Assembly: GCF_022539315.1 (NCBI RefSeq)
Contig: NC_066323.1
Location: forward strand, 16,171,719-16,235,718
Length of the DNA stretch: 64,000 nucleotides
Reading direction: 5' to 3'
From: Serinus canaria
Lineage: Eukaryota > Chordata > Aves > Passeriformes > Fringillidae
In this document: positions 1-12,441 of the stretch, piece by piece
Layout: each line of letters starts with the position of its first letter
Position numbering within the stretch: the stretch's first letter is position 1
Position numbers and translations under genes: made by a program
Notes under the pieces: model-generated
What the model was told of the DNA's origin: nothing
The model's input: only the letters and a program-made list of their open reading frames with translations
The model's database searches: none

Positions 1-3000
1 TTTCCTGAAGATTTTTCAGTCCCTTATTGCTGTGTGAACTGTCTGTCTCTTAAAAGCAGCAGGGTGCTGGAGTTACACTTGGACGTGGCCACAGGCTGCT
101 CAGAGCACATGGGAAAGCTGGAACCCAATGGCCTCACATCTCTCCATTTCCCTGCTGAAATAAAAGCTGGAATACTGTTGGCTTTTAGGTGCAGGCAGCA
201 ATCAAATAAGGATTGAGACAAAGAGGGCATGAAAAACTGGAGTACTGGCAATTGCCCAGAAGAGGAGAGGCATATCTATCTGTGGGGTATTTCCATCTCG
301 TTTATTCTCTGTGCACTCTGTAGCCCAAATTGCCTTAGCAGTAGATATGTCAAAGCATTTGCATTCAGGCAGTAAAATTTTCTTCTGTGACAGACCAGCT
401 GACCTTCCAGAGCAGGGTTCTGCTATATCAGATACGTGGCACCCTGAGAACACATGCTCACATGACATTCTCATAAACAGACTAAGGCAGCAGAATCTAG
501 ATGAAATCATCGTTAGCTGAGTACATGACAAGCTGAAAACTGTCCAAAGGTCAGGTGTCAATTGGTTTGCTAAAACAGAAGGAAATTTCAAGAGAAATCT
601 GTCCTCAGCTTAACTGTAATATATCTCTTGGCTACTGACATAAGAGTAGAACAAAGATGGTCTATTAACATTTGTAGATGGAGCTTTGCAGGAAAGGCTT
701 GCAGTACTTTGATGTAGATAACCAGAATATTCAGACATTTAATAAACAGTCTGAAATTCACCACTTGACATTCATTCCAGGTCCAAAACGTTGCATTTCA
801 GAGAAATTGGGTACTCAAATATGAAATAGGAGAGTAACCAGCCAAGCAGTGGAAACATGCAGGAATGGCTGACGCCTCTATGGGAATATCAAGATGGTGA
901 TGTTACTGTGAGGACAGAACTCTGTGATGAGAAAAATGAGAGAGTTTAGTCCAGGAAGAAAAGAAGGCAAAGGGTGGAGGAAAGAGACATAATACCAAGC
1001 CTTGAGGATATTCTTGGCCCTGCCTCCAAAAAAAGATGTAAACTCTTATGACCCCTATGCCCTTACATGTCTTTTCTACAGAAAGGCTTCCTTACCTAAT
1101 CTGAGGTCAATTGAGGTAAAAAGAGAGAATGTAAAATGGAATAAATAATTATAAGTGAATTGGGCTTTTTAGGATTAATGGATGAATAATATTCTTGTTT
1201 AATCATCTAATTGTAACTTTCACTATAGGTGGGAAACCATTTACAGGGACAGAGCTTATCTCCCACCTGTGACTAATCAGCTGGCAGAAACTCAAGTATC
1301 ACCCCCCAGGTGAAATCTGGCTAGGGATAGAGCTTTAAAGAGGGACTTTACACCATGCATCTATGGGGAGGGAATGACTAATCCTCATTTTTTTTATGGC
1401 ATGTGTTATGTCTGATTTGCATGTATTGTTCCACTTCTGTGTAAATGTAAGGTGATGAGAAGGTGGACCCAGAAATTCTGACTTGTTGGGGTCCATATAA
1501 AACAACATTTAAGGACACAGTTAGGGACTCCCTGCATGTTAAACTGGGAATCCAGGGAACTATAATTATTAATGTGCCACTAGTCATAAATAAATATTAA
1601 ATACTCATAAAAGCAATCCTGATGTTAACCCCTGATGTTTTTGTTATTATCCCTCAAAGAAGCTATTAAGTATTACAGGTCTTCTGGCTGAGCAGGGAAG
1701 AAATGTCTTATTCTAAAGTTGAAGAGATAACTTTAAGGACGATGAAGCAGCTCAGAAAGCAGAGCAGTAGTGTAATTGTGATGGACCCAGAGCTGCAGTC
1801 AAAGCCACCTGGACAGTTTATCATGTAGGCAGATGCTGAGGCTAGAAACTGATTTTGTTCTTGCTATCTGCCTACTGAGCACACTACTCTAGGAGAAATA
1901 CACACACAGTAAATGCCTTTGTGAATCTGCAGTATCAAGTCCCAGGCACTGCACTAATGCAGTCTGTAACACTTGCATTTTCTGTTGTTCTCAGTTATCT
2001 TTTACATGTGACACATTCCAAGTTGTATTTTTTTCAGCTTTCTGAATGTAGTTTCCATTTAAGAACCATTGCTGATGAAAATGGCACCTGCTCTAAACTC
2101 TACCTGCTGCTTGTAGTGCCAAAGCATTTACAGTTTTCCTGTCCCACCAACTCTCCAAATGTGTGTAGAAGGATTTCTGTTTGCTTGTCTCTGATCCACC
2201 CATGAGTCATTCCCAGTAGTTTATTGCCTTATAAACTAATGAGAGACAGTGGTCTGTAGTGGAACCTCATTTGGGCCTGCAGGCTACAGGGACCTGTCAC
2301 ATAACTGTAGCAGTAAGATTAAAAACCAGGTGGTTTACTAGCATGGCATGTTGAAGGCAAAGGTGGGCCAAGAATATTCTACATGACTGTTTCCACTGTA
2401 GGAGTAACAGGGAGGGAAGGCTCTCTTTTAAAGTTAATTTTCTGCACCTAGGGAAATGAGCAGCTCTGTGTTCCACTGCACAGATGGTAACATAAAAGGT
2501 ATCAAATAGAAAAAAGGAGGTGACAATTACTGTAAAAATCTTTCCTTACATGCAATATATGCATCTTTCCCCTCTGCCACATTAATTAATCTATGGAAGT
2601 TGGATGAGAATACCTGTGTACACTTCAGGAGAGAGTTTTTCCCTCATGTTAATGATGTACTTCAGTAGTAAGTTAGTTGTGGGTCCCTCTTGCTTATGAA
2701 GGAGAGAATGTCAGAGTCCAGTAAAATTAGTGGATTTTGTCCCATGAACTTTAATGAGATTTGGTCAATCTCAATAACATGATGTATTGTTACTATCAAG
2801 TAAAAGCCAGAATCTGATAACAGCTTCAGAGTACAGTTGCAGGCCAGCTTTTAACACTCTTCTCTAGTTACATTAGGTATATAGTGTTACCCTAAACAGA
2901 GTAATTTATTATTCCATCTTGTTGAATGTGTTTATTTATGAGTACAGAAAGAGAGATGTCTTGGCACCTGTCATTGTTACAGACAGAGGGGGAGAATTAT

Positions 3001-6000
3001 TTTGCATTGACTGATGCTGGCAGAAATTCCTGTTCAGATTTGCAGTTGGTCTCCTTGGTAGCTCTCTCCATTGGATGTTATGTAGCTATGGTGCCCATCT
3101 GTGCTCTTGTTTAAAAACAAATCACTTTCTAATAATTCATTAGTATTTTTGTACTTTGTTCTGTATTAAACTTCTATTTATAGATTTTGTGATACACTCC
3201 AAAGACTCAAGAAGTCCATCAGAAAGAACTCCTTTGATTCTCCAGTGTGAAATATACTATAAAACCTGCTGCTTTCATTTACATCATGTGAGTTGTAATC
3301 TGAGCTTGACCTCAAATTGGCCTTGTTGCTGGATAGGTAAAAAGGATTTTTGTTTAAAATACAATATTTTTAATTTATTAATTGTCTAAATTTAAGTTAA
3401 AAGTGGACCTATTGCCATTCTAGTATTGCTATTTGTAAATATCAAGTGATTGCTGGAGAGCACACGAACTTTTGATGGTGCAAACAAATTGGACCCAGCA
3501 GCAGCTCTTATAGACACAGAAACTAGATTAAGCTCTGGATTTTCACTCACATAAATTGGTTACAATCAGCTGCTAAGCAAAGAGTTTATACTTCAGGGAT
3601 AACATTTTCCCTTCTTTCTCCTGCCAATGCATCTGTGTGAGCTGTTGAGGGTTTTTAGTATTTTACCTGTTCATCACTGAATAGGACAGAGGAAGATAAC
3701 TTGACTATCTTCTTTTTCTTATTCCACGAGTTCCCTTGAAAGTGAAGAAGAAAGCAGCAAATTTTAGCAAAATTAGACCTCTACAGAGTAAATTTCAGAA
3801 TGCCTGTTTACATTTTTTTTCTGACACATGTTTATGGTGCAGCACTTTGTTCAACCCTTCTGACTCAGAAGCGGGAGTGGGCCCAAGAGTCTTCTAACTT
3901 GGAAAATTCAAGTCTCTGGACGGTTTATAAAGAGCCAGATTAAATCAATCTGAGTGTTTTCCACAACTAAATCAGCTCTGGCAATAGTGTTCTTGCAGTG
4001 TCCAGACAAGATTTCAGAGGGGTTGTGGGAGACATCTTAAATCTTTCTGCATTTTGGTGGCAAAGAGAGTGAGAAGATTAGGTCTCACTGTGAGCGTTTC
4101 TTCACGAAGTGAAACTAAAAATGATTTCAGCCACTTTGTGTGAGAGGCAAGAGTGGAAATAGAGAAGAAAGCTTCCCTCAAAGCCACATGATGTGACCAC
4201 GTTTCCACTTCAAGGAGCAGGCTTTAGTAGCTAGCGTGTGAGTGTTTGTGGTAGGGACAAGATTGCACAGAGCTGCTGCTGTGGCTCCTACTCACTTTTC
4301 CAGCACAGCAATAGCAGAAGAGTCTGAGAGGGAGCAGAGGAAAGGCCTCTGCTTTTCCTGTGACATTTGAGGACAATTCCTCCCCCTGTGCAGGCAGGGT
4401 GGTGGGAGGAAGTCAAGGATAAGGGCAGAGGCCACTCACTGATGTTCCTGGCTGCATTTAGGGATGTGCAAGCTGGTGGATACATTTCCTGAACAACCTC
4501 TTCCACAATTTGAGTGCTCTGACTATGAACTCTAGCATCTAGTCTTTTTTTTTTTCTTTTTTTTTTTTCCTCAAGTGGAGCAAGAAAGAAAAAAAAAAGT
4601 TCTTTCCTCCCAAAGGAAAGTACTGAATCATGTCCAGTACATTTATCCTTTTCACTCCCATCTGGTCTTGCAGAATTTCCAGTCTCCAGCAGCTGCTTCC
4701 CACCGTGGCAGCAGTACATTGCTATAGGTGTGTTGCTGCATCCCAACAAACCACCTAAAGAAAGGGGTAGTAGTAGGTTCAGCCTTTACTTCCTCCTGCT
4801 TTAAACTGGACCTTTACTCTATTGAAACCCGTGTTCATCTTTATAAAAATGACTGAAATATATAATGGGCTTTCTGCCTTATTTCTGCTGCCTGCTTTTT
4901 TCTTGGTAATGGTTATGTCTTCCTTTTCCAAAGAGTTGACTGTTTGTGAATATGCAGTGCCCAAGAGTTTTGGCAGAGTAAAGTCAGGCTGGCTGGTTTT
5001 GCTGTTTATTGTTTTATACCATAGATCTTATTGTCTATGTGCTCTGCATTTTCATGAAGGAAAAAACATTTGTGCAACATCTGCTTTTAAAAAAGGAAAA
5101 TATGACAAAGAATCCAGATTTCACCCAAGATGATTTCACCCTTTAAATTATGGTTGTATTCAATTCTCATGCCAGTTCTTTTCCATTGGGAGTTTTACCT
5201 ATGAGGGAGAGGACCAAATACATTTTAAAATTTAAATTTAGAGTTCACAAGACCTATCCTATTAATCATTTCAAGCAGTAGAAAAATCAAGCAGACTATG
5301 TATTTAGAAAAGAAAAAAGAGGATCCTGGAATGCAATCCTCAATGCCAAGTACACTTTGTATAGAGTATCATGGAAAAACAGCATTTAAAAATGGAAAGG
5401 TCAGGATCTTGACCTGGTTGACTTCCACAAATGGTAAAATATGCTTATTGTGAAAGAAGAGTATGTGCTTTGGAGGTATGGGACATGAAAGTGAGAATTA
5501 AAAGCATGAAGACAATTAATCTTGCCTTTAGCATCATCTATAAGTACAGTGAAAAATGTGCAGGTGGAGCACTTACTAGAAGTTTCAAGCTGCTCTGAAT
5601 ATTCCTAAATTAAGACTGTGATCACAATTATCTTAAGCTTCTGCTATTTTATATTTAAATATTCTGCCAATTTTTTAAACTAAAGAGGTGGTTCTAATGA
5701 TGCACACTTGTCAAGTGCTACATGGAACAGAGAATTTCTACTGTAAAAGGGAAAAGGCTGCTGTTTAAAAGGGAAAAGGAGCTGTAGTTTAATTTGTGTG
5801 ATTATGTGCACTTTCACCAATGCAAAATATGACAGAGATCTGTTTTTTGTGACATGGACCTCAGTCTATTTACAAGAGCTTTGGTGTCAAAATTAAATCA
5901 TGCATGACGTTGCATCCATCATACCAAATGGAGCCTCTCAGCAATGTATGTTTAATGTAATTGATAATGGAGTCTTATTTTGAAATTGAGAATGTATCAA

Positions 6001-9000
6001 TCATCCAGTGATTAAGATTAACTTGAAATTGATTTGACATGATTTTCCTTGCAGCTTCCATGTTAGAATTTTATGAGAATTTCCAAAATGAGCCTGATGA
6101 CTCAACAGAGAGGGGATGTGAAGAATGAGTCTTAGAAGGGTTGCAGTGCTCAGTGCTGCCATGCTTGAGAATTCATAACAGCTTTGGAGAGAGAAAGGTT
6201 TAAACACCAAACTTGTTATTTTCTGCACACTTAAAAAAAGCACTCTGTATTTCACGATGTCTGTAGTCCTGTGAGTGCCTGAGCACTTACAGGATGAGTG
6301 TCTCATGAATCACTGAGTAATGCTTCTGCTCCATAAAGGTGCTTAAATCCATGAGTGAATCTTCTCCTAAGAGGCTAATACAGCTGTCACAAATTCAAGG
6401 GTTTGCCTTAGCACAGCTGATGTGAAAAGAACTCTTTTTGTGTGTTCCAGCTAGGTAGTTATAATGCTGGTCTGAATGCAGTGTTTGAATGCTGTATAAA
6501 CAGCATTACTCTTGCACTTTTACCATAGTAAAGGGGAAAGTATTGAAACTGTTTATTGGGAGAATGATTAATGGGACTTATACAGCTGACCAGAAAACGG
6601 AATACAATATTTAGATGGAAATTTTTTGTGAAATTCCAGCTCTGAATGAGACTATTCTTACAAATATTTACATATAGACACAGATAACCTTGTTACTCAT
6701 TTGGACCTTGTGAACTAAACATTTGTACCCCATTATACTACACCCATGGTGAGGATATAGTTTTTCCATCCTCTGGAGAAAAGTCAGATAGAGAAGATAA
6801 ATCCTGCAGAATAGGAATCAACACAAGTGTCCAGATTATTGCCTTAACCATTAGGTAGTGCCCTCTCAGGTTTAAAACCATGCCACATAAAAACTGGCAG
6901 TAAATTTTATGCCTATTCATCATGCAAAGACACATTACCCTAAAGAAACTGGTTTGGATTAATAAATGCTTCTTGTAGTATTAAATTTAAGGGTGTTGGG
7001 ATGGGAGAGGAGCTTATCTCTAGAGTTCAAAGCATGAATGAATTCAGATCCACAAGACATACTGGATTTTCTGGCTGCGTATGTGATTGCATGCCCTGGT
7101 CAGAGATAACATTAAATATGTGTATATCTTTGTTTTTATTTAAATTGTGTACTTGGGTACTTTTGAGGCATTTAAATATGGAGGGTTTTTTTAACCCTGC
7201 AGTGTTCTATTCATCTTAATTTCCTGCATTTAACTCTCTAAAAGGACTAGAATTCTGCCCTGGCATTGTAACGAAACGTGAGGCCAGACTTGATATTCTG
7301 TAATTAAGGAAGGACATTCTGACCTTGCTGAACTTGCAAAATAATGACATAGCCTGTCTTCTACAAGCAGTGCATTTTCAGTAAGAAGAACTTATGAAAA
7401 GGATAAGGGCACCGTTTGCCCAGTGTTTGAGATTTAACTTAACTACTAACGTGATCCTGATTCATTAAAGGCATACATGTGTTAATTGATTAATAAAAAC
7501 AGTTCCACTGTGATCTGTCAGTTATCCTTACAAATCTAGCAGAAATAGTTAAATTTATGTGCATTCACAGAGTAGGTCTTAGTATGAAGCTTGAAATATT
7601 TAAAGCCACCCAGTGACCCTCTTACTTGCCTTGCTAAAATACCCCTACTGCTGCCAATGATGGTTCAACTCTGGCAGCTACACCAACCTGGCCTTAGAGA
7701 AAGGGTAAATGAAGAGCTGGAGACTCATTTCTCTTAATATCCTTTATGCTATGAGCCTGTTTTTACAGAGTGTAACCTTTGCAGCAGAGTGGGCCTATAT
7801 GTGTAGATATTAAAGGCATGTGCAAGAGTATTACTTTTGCAGTTTTTAATTTGAGCATTGAAGGAGGTGTTTGCAGGTTTTCATTTCCTTCTGTTGCTAT
7901 CTCGTGTTATGACACATTGAACTCCAAACAGATCTATCACCTTGAATTTGTTGAGTTCACCCACTGTGAAGCAATGCAGATGCAGCGCAGGTATCAGCTG
8001 TGGAGGGAGAAAGCTCTCCTCAGTGCTGTGCCTGGGCAGGCTGAGCTGTGCTCCAGAGCAGCCATGGTCATCCTGGGAAGGGTAGTGCCTGTGAGCAGGA
8101 TGGATGTGATGTTCTGCTGGTGGCAGAACTGTTAAAGATTGTGCAATGCTGTCATTTGTAACAAATCAGATGCAGGAGCAATTACCTGGAAAGTGAATAG
8201 TGAAGACTAAAAATTTCTAAGTTACTGGACCAATGTAAAAAGCACTTGCATTTAGAATCATGTTCAAGGAGTCAACCTTCTTGTGCTATGAGTGGTGGTG
8301 GGGATTCCCAAATTCCATGCAACAAACATCTGCATCAGCATTTAGTGACAACTTAAAACTGTACTAGAAGCTAAGGAAGGTCTCATGGACAGGAAGATTC
8401 TTTACATTGGACACAGTAAAAAGCTCAAAGCCCATGAGAAAATGAAGCTACACTGTACAGCACGTTTTGGGATTTTTTGCAGCTCAGATGATAAAAACCC
8501 ACAGCAGTTAGTTTCACTTTGCAGTTAGTGTGTGCTGATAACAAGACAGAAATGCATTTGTGGTTGGGGCAGAAGAGGCACGGGTAGGAAAAAGGTGTTA
8601 TCTCAATGAAAAAAATGTTTGTCTTGAATGTTTGCTTGCACTAGCTTAATGGTATAAGAAATGCCTTTTTCACAAATCAAATTAATGACCATTTCAGGGA
8701 CAAAGAAAACTTAGGTAAAATGTTTAAATGTACACACTCCTCAGTGACCTGTTGGCATGAACTAGAATCCCCAGATAACAAAGCTGGATGTCTGTGTTAG
8801 AAAACTGATGCATACTGGCTAAGTTGTGCCAATACAGATATATAAAATGACAGATTTTTGTAATATTCTTCAAAAGGCAGTTCTAGAAATGTTAGATTAC
8901 CAAACATGCTAAAGAAGCAAACCTAAACAGAGGGTCACTATCTTTTGTTTTGCTGTAAGTCTGGGAGAAATGGTCACTGGGGGAAAGGGAGTCAATTCTT

Positions 9001-11490
9001 TGATGCATTTGTGAGAAAGTGGAACTTTTGTCTATCAAAGCTCACACACAGTTGTGAAGGAAAATAGTTTCCATGGTCTTGCTAAACAGAGACAAGACTC
9101 ACATGGCCTTGCTATTTAATGCAACTGTAAATTGAAGAGGTTTGCTTCTGATTACCAGTGGTATTGAAACAAAATTATTCCAAACATTCCTGAAATTTGA
9201 AAAAGAAATGTTCCAGATCCAAAGCCACCTTTGAGTGTGAAACCCAGTCCAAACAGTTACTGCCAGTCATTTTATGCTGTGCTGAAATTGCTCTCCATCA
9301 GTGATGCTATATCATCCATCTCTCAGGGGCAGCCTTAAGTAGTTGTAGGAATAGGCTTCAAACTCATGTTTTAGGAATGACTTGTTTGTGTAAATAAAAA
9401 TCTCTAGTCCTAGATCAATTGGATATCCAAAGTTACATTGCTGTTGCTGCTATTTTACTAATGCTGAATACAGGTTTATCAAGGTGACAGCTTTTTAAAG
9501 GTGGAGAATTAACAGCTTATAGAATATACACCTTTTTAGAAGAACCACACTATGGGGTACCCAAAATCAAATTGAAAGCCTCTTAGGGAGTGCAGTGGCC
9601 TTGTGTAACAACTGACTGAAATCTGAAAACCAAAGAACTTCAGAAATACAGAAGAACTGTGAAACACACCCAGAGATACTCTTGCATAAGAGATTTTGGT
9701 AACAGCCACATGCATACAAAATCCTGGCCACTTGTGCTTTGGACTGTTTGTGACAATTTGAGAGGCTCAGATTGTTTTTGACAGAGGTCCTTTCCTAGAC
9801 TATCCCTGAATTTTTACTTAGGAGGATGATAATAAAAAATGTGTTCTATTTAATCCTACTGCCTTTTTTGCTCATTATTTGAGTATTTGTGGATATTTCT
9901 TGCTTCCCTGCAGGTTTGAAAATGTTTGTGGTGTAGAAACAGCTGGCTCTTTTATTTCTTGATGTCCGCTAATAGATTTCAGCAGCCAAATGCTCACTGA
10001 CAAGTATCTGCATATTCACTCAACCCCAGCTTGCCCATGTGCTGTTGTGAAGGGAGAAGTTTTGTGGAGCACAGGCCTGACCACAGAGCTGACCACATCT
10101 GAGCACGAGCAACAGCACTGTGCCCAAAGACAGGGATGGCTGGACATTTCTGGTTTGCTTTATGGTGATGATTTTCTTAAAACCATTTTTCAGAATGTAC
10201 ATGCACATACTGAATGGAAGAAACCACTATTTTCTTTGTCCTTTCTCACATATGCAGTGTGTTTTCTTTGCTGTCTGCAATAAATTGCAGTCAAATTTAT
10301 CCTAAATTACATCATTGGGTTGAGGCAGAATGCTTCCCTCATCTCTGAGGCTACTTATTCTTCTTTTTTGTTTCTTTGCAACATCAGACTGCATTCCTAA
10401 AATGAGCCTTATATGGATTGTTTGCAAAATGAATGGAGTCTCCTTTATCATCTCACAGTCAAATTTTTCAAGAAATCTTTTCCAATACAGTAGTACTTTC
10501 TTATTGAGCTTTAGCTTCAAACAAGTGTCATCTACAAGATATTACAATGTGGCACCTGTTGCCTGGTAGAAATGGCTAGACTAGAGTACTTAATTGTTTT
10601 AAGCCAGTTCTGGAGCACACTTCAGATAATTCACTTACAGGGAAACATTTTCTTTGCAGAGCAATACTTAAACTCTGTTATCATTGCTGCCTTTGGTATC
10701 TTCAGTAAGCTTGGAGGAGAGAACTGTGAGCCACAAGGAGGCTGCAGCAAATTCATACCACACTGCAACCTGCCGTGTCTTACAGACAGCTACCTCAAAA
10801 CACACACAGTGCTTCTCAGCGAGGATGTAATCCAGGAGTTCTTGCAACACTTAATTCTCTAATATAAAGTCTAATTATATGTTAACTGACTCTGTTGGGT
10901 TTTGTGTTTTAGCACCTTTGCAGCTTCAGCTGTTGCGCTCGCACGTGTACAGCAGTGTTGCCCTTCAGGGATTGCACCTGAAGCTCCTCGGGTTTTCTTT
11001 CAATCTTTTCTTACATGGATTGCCATGCACTCAGGTATGCTATCTCTCATAGTGACCTCCTTTCCCATCCCTACAAGTTTAACTGGAGAAAGAAAACTCT
11101 GCATTACAGAGGAGAATATAAGTATTACTGTGCAAAGAAATTAAGATACAGCGCTCACAGCAATCTTTTAGTCTCCACATTGCAGCTTTAGTGTTAAGGC
11201 ATAAAGCTGTGTTCCTACTAACAGAAGGTATGATCACTGTGCTGAGGGCTGGGAGAGCTGTGACTATTGTGTAACTTCTGTGGGCTTAAATGGCTAAACT
11301 TAATTGTGGATCGGCTGAGTTTTCCATGGTGAAGAGAGAGGGATGCCATGCCAGCTGGCAGAAGGACGGGGAGACATCCAGCCTTGATCTGTGCAGGGTC
11401 TCCGTGCTGCTTGGAGGATGCTTTCTAAGAGCTCAGTGGATGGTGGTGATGACCAGAGAGCAGATTTCTTAAGAAACCTGGACGCCACTT
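1..11490. other. Upstream intergenic DNA, no supported gene
   Basis: This AT-rich stretch lies 5' of the CpG-island promoter. I see no open frame with recognisable protein content; the longest, about 129 codons on the minus strand at 202-591 and 118 codons at 7779-8135, have no family signature and no convincing splice context. It holds homopolymer tracts such as the T-rich run at 4545-4568. No tRNA, rRNA or clear transposon end was seen. Distal regulatory elements are possible here but cannot be called without cross-species alignment. Confidence 0.6.
4545..4568. repeat. T-rich homopolymer tract
   Basis: There are eleven T, one C, then twelve T, followed about 20 bp later by an A-rich run near 4588-4599. 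It is simple low-complexity DNA. It also produces the lysine-rich part of a spurious minus-strand frame across 4288-4749. Confidence 0.9.
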
Positions 11491-11842
11491 CAGTTTCATC
11501 CCCTGAACCGCGGTTCCCACCTTAGCAAGTGGTTAACACCAAGAGTAGCTCTTCCTGGGCCGAGCCCACCCGCAGCCTTGCCGGGAGAGCATCCTTTGGC
11601 TGCACACGCACGGAAAGCGGTGTGGCTGCGCTGGCCCGGCCCGGGCTCCCTCCCGGAGCGCCGGTACCCCCTCGGTGCGCAGCCGTCTCGGGCAGCCGGG
11701 GCCGTGCCCGCGGCGCCTCTGGGGCCGGCGCTGTCCCGGCGCGCACATGGCCAGCGCGGGCGGCGGGGGCGCGACGCTGCCCCGGGGAGGGTCGGCGGGC
11801 GGCCCCCGCCCCGCACACCTCCCCCGCGCGGGGGGAGCGGGA

Positions 11843-11852
11843 GGGAAACCCC
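11843..11852 (+). promoter_or_regulatory. Consensus kappaB motif
   Basis: GGGAAACCCC fits the NF-kappaB consensus GGGRNNYYCC at every position and lies 72-81 bp before the DOCK10 ATG. Occupancy is not shown by sequence. The site is a candidate only, though DOCK10 is a lymphoid-expressed gene. Confidence 0.45.
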
Positions 11853-11855
11853 CAG

Positions 11856-11867
11856 TTCCGCTTCCTG
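11856..11867 (-). promoter_or_regulatory. Paired ETS-core motifs
   Basis: On the minus strand this 12-mer reads CAGGAAGCGGAA, two GGAA cores seven bases apart in the same orientation. It starts four bases after the kappaB motif. ETS pairs are common in TATA-less CpG-island promoters. The motif call is direct; function is inferred. Confidence 0.4.
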
Positions 11868-11923
11868 ACGGCGCCGCGGCTCGGGCGGGGAGCGGCGGCC
11901 GGAGCGCGGGGCTGCCGGCGCCC

Positions 11924-11994
11924 ATGGCCGGCGAGCGGACGCGGCGCTTCACGCGGAGCCCGCCGCGGCCGCCAGCGGGCGGCTGCAGCTGCGG
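11924..11994 (+). CDS. DOCK10: DOCK10 first coding exon (N-terminal peptide)
   Basis: The ATG at 11924 opens MAGERTRRFTRS followed by a Pro/Arg/Gly-rich tail. I recognise the first twelve residues as the start of DOCK10 (zizimin3), a large DOCK-D guanine nucleotide exchange factor for CDC42 and RAC1 that acts at the cytoplasmic face of membranes in actin remodelling and lymphocyte migration. Only the N-terminal tip is present; the PH, DHR1 (C2-like) and DHR2 (catalytic) regions are not in the window. I chose this ATG by family match. An in-frame ATG at 11747 with no stop between could extend the protein by 59 residues. The best donor is GG|GTGAGT after 11994. Read from this ATG the exon is 71 nt (phase 2), and its frame meets TGA inside that donor. 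A second donor, CAG|GTGCGA, follows 12041. Remembered relatives have an Ala-Ala-Glu-Leu-Arg-like segment, which here would sit in another frame, so the exon end is uncertain. Confidence 0.72.
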
Positions 11995-12185
11995 GTGAGT
12001 GCGGCGGGGCAGCGCCCGGCGGGCTGCGGGCACCGGCCCAGGTGCGAGGCGCGCTCGGGTCCCGGGGAGGGCGCGGCGGCGGCGCCGGGAGCCCCGGCCG
12101 GTCCGGCCCCGAGCGGAGCAGCCCGGGGGCAGCGCTGGCCCGCCCGAGCCGCTCCGCTCCGCGCCTCCCCGCGCTGCGGCCGGCG

Positions 12186-12224
12186 GCTGACAGCCCTCGC
12201 TGACAGCCCTCGCTGACAGCCCCG
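12186..12224. repeat. 13-bp tandem triplication downstream of exon 1
   Basis: Three head-to-tail copies of GCTGACAGCCCTC start at 12186, 12199 and 12212. The first two are identical and the third departs at its end. The array lies about 0.2 kb inside the intron, in the 3' half of the CpG island. It is probably slippage-prone and polymorphic. Confidence 0.9.
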
Positions 12225-12356
12225 CCGGCGGCCCGGCATCCTCCCTTCGCCTTGGGCGGTTTTCTGTCCCTCCGGCTGCGCCTGGGGTGGCGGGTGCAGG
12301 GAGAGCGGGGAGCGCCCGGCCGGAGCGGGACAGGCGCGGGTGCCGGTGTGTGACAG

Positions 12357-12364
12357 TCACGTGA
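12357..12364. promoter_or_regulatory. Palindromic E-box TCACGTGA
   Basis: This is a perfect 8-bp palindrome with flanks making GTCACGTGAG, nine of ten positions of the CLEAR/M-box type site bound by MiT/TFE and USF factors. It lies in the 3' part of the CpG island inside the first intron. Motif match is direct; factor binding is inferred. Confidence 0.4.
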
Positions 12365-12431
12365 GTGTCGGTCCGCGCAGCCGGGTGGCACCATCGCTGC
12401 GAGGAGCGGGTGCGCTCGCGGTGATTTCCAC

Positions 12432-12441
12432 TGGAAACCCC
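12432..12441 (+). promoter_or_regulatory. REL-type kappaB-like motif at island edge
   Basis: TGGAAACCCC fits the relaxed REL/RELA consensus HGGARNYYCC. It shares its GGAAACCCC core with the promoter site at 11843. A single short match like this can be chance. Confidence 0.25.

Noticed and set aside
4288..4749. 153-codon minus-strand frame with a lysine-rich block
   Set aside because: The lysine block is the translation of the T-rich tract at 4545-4568 and the rest shows no domain or splice context.
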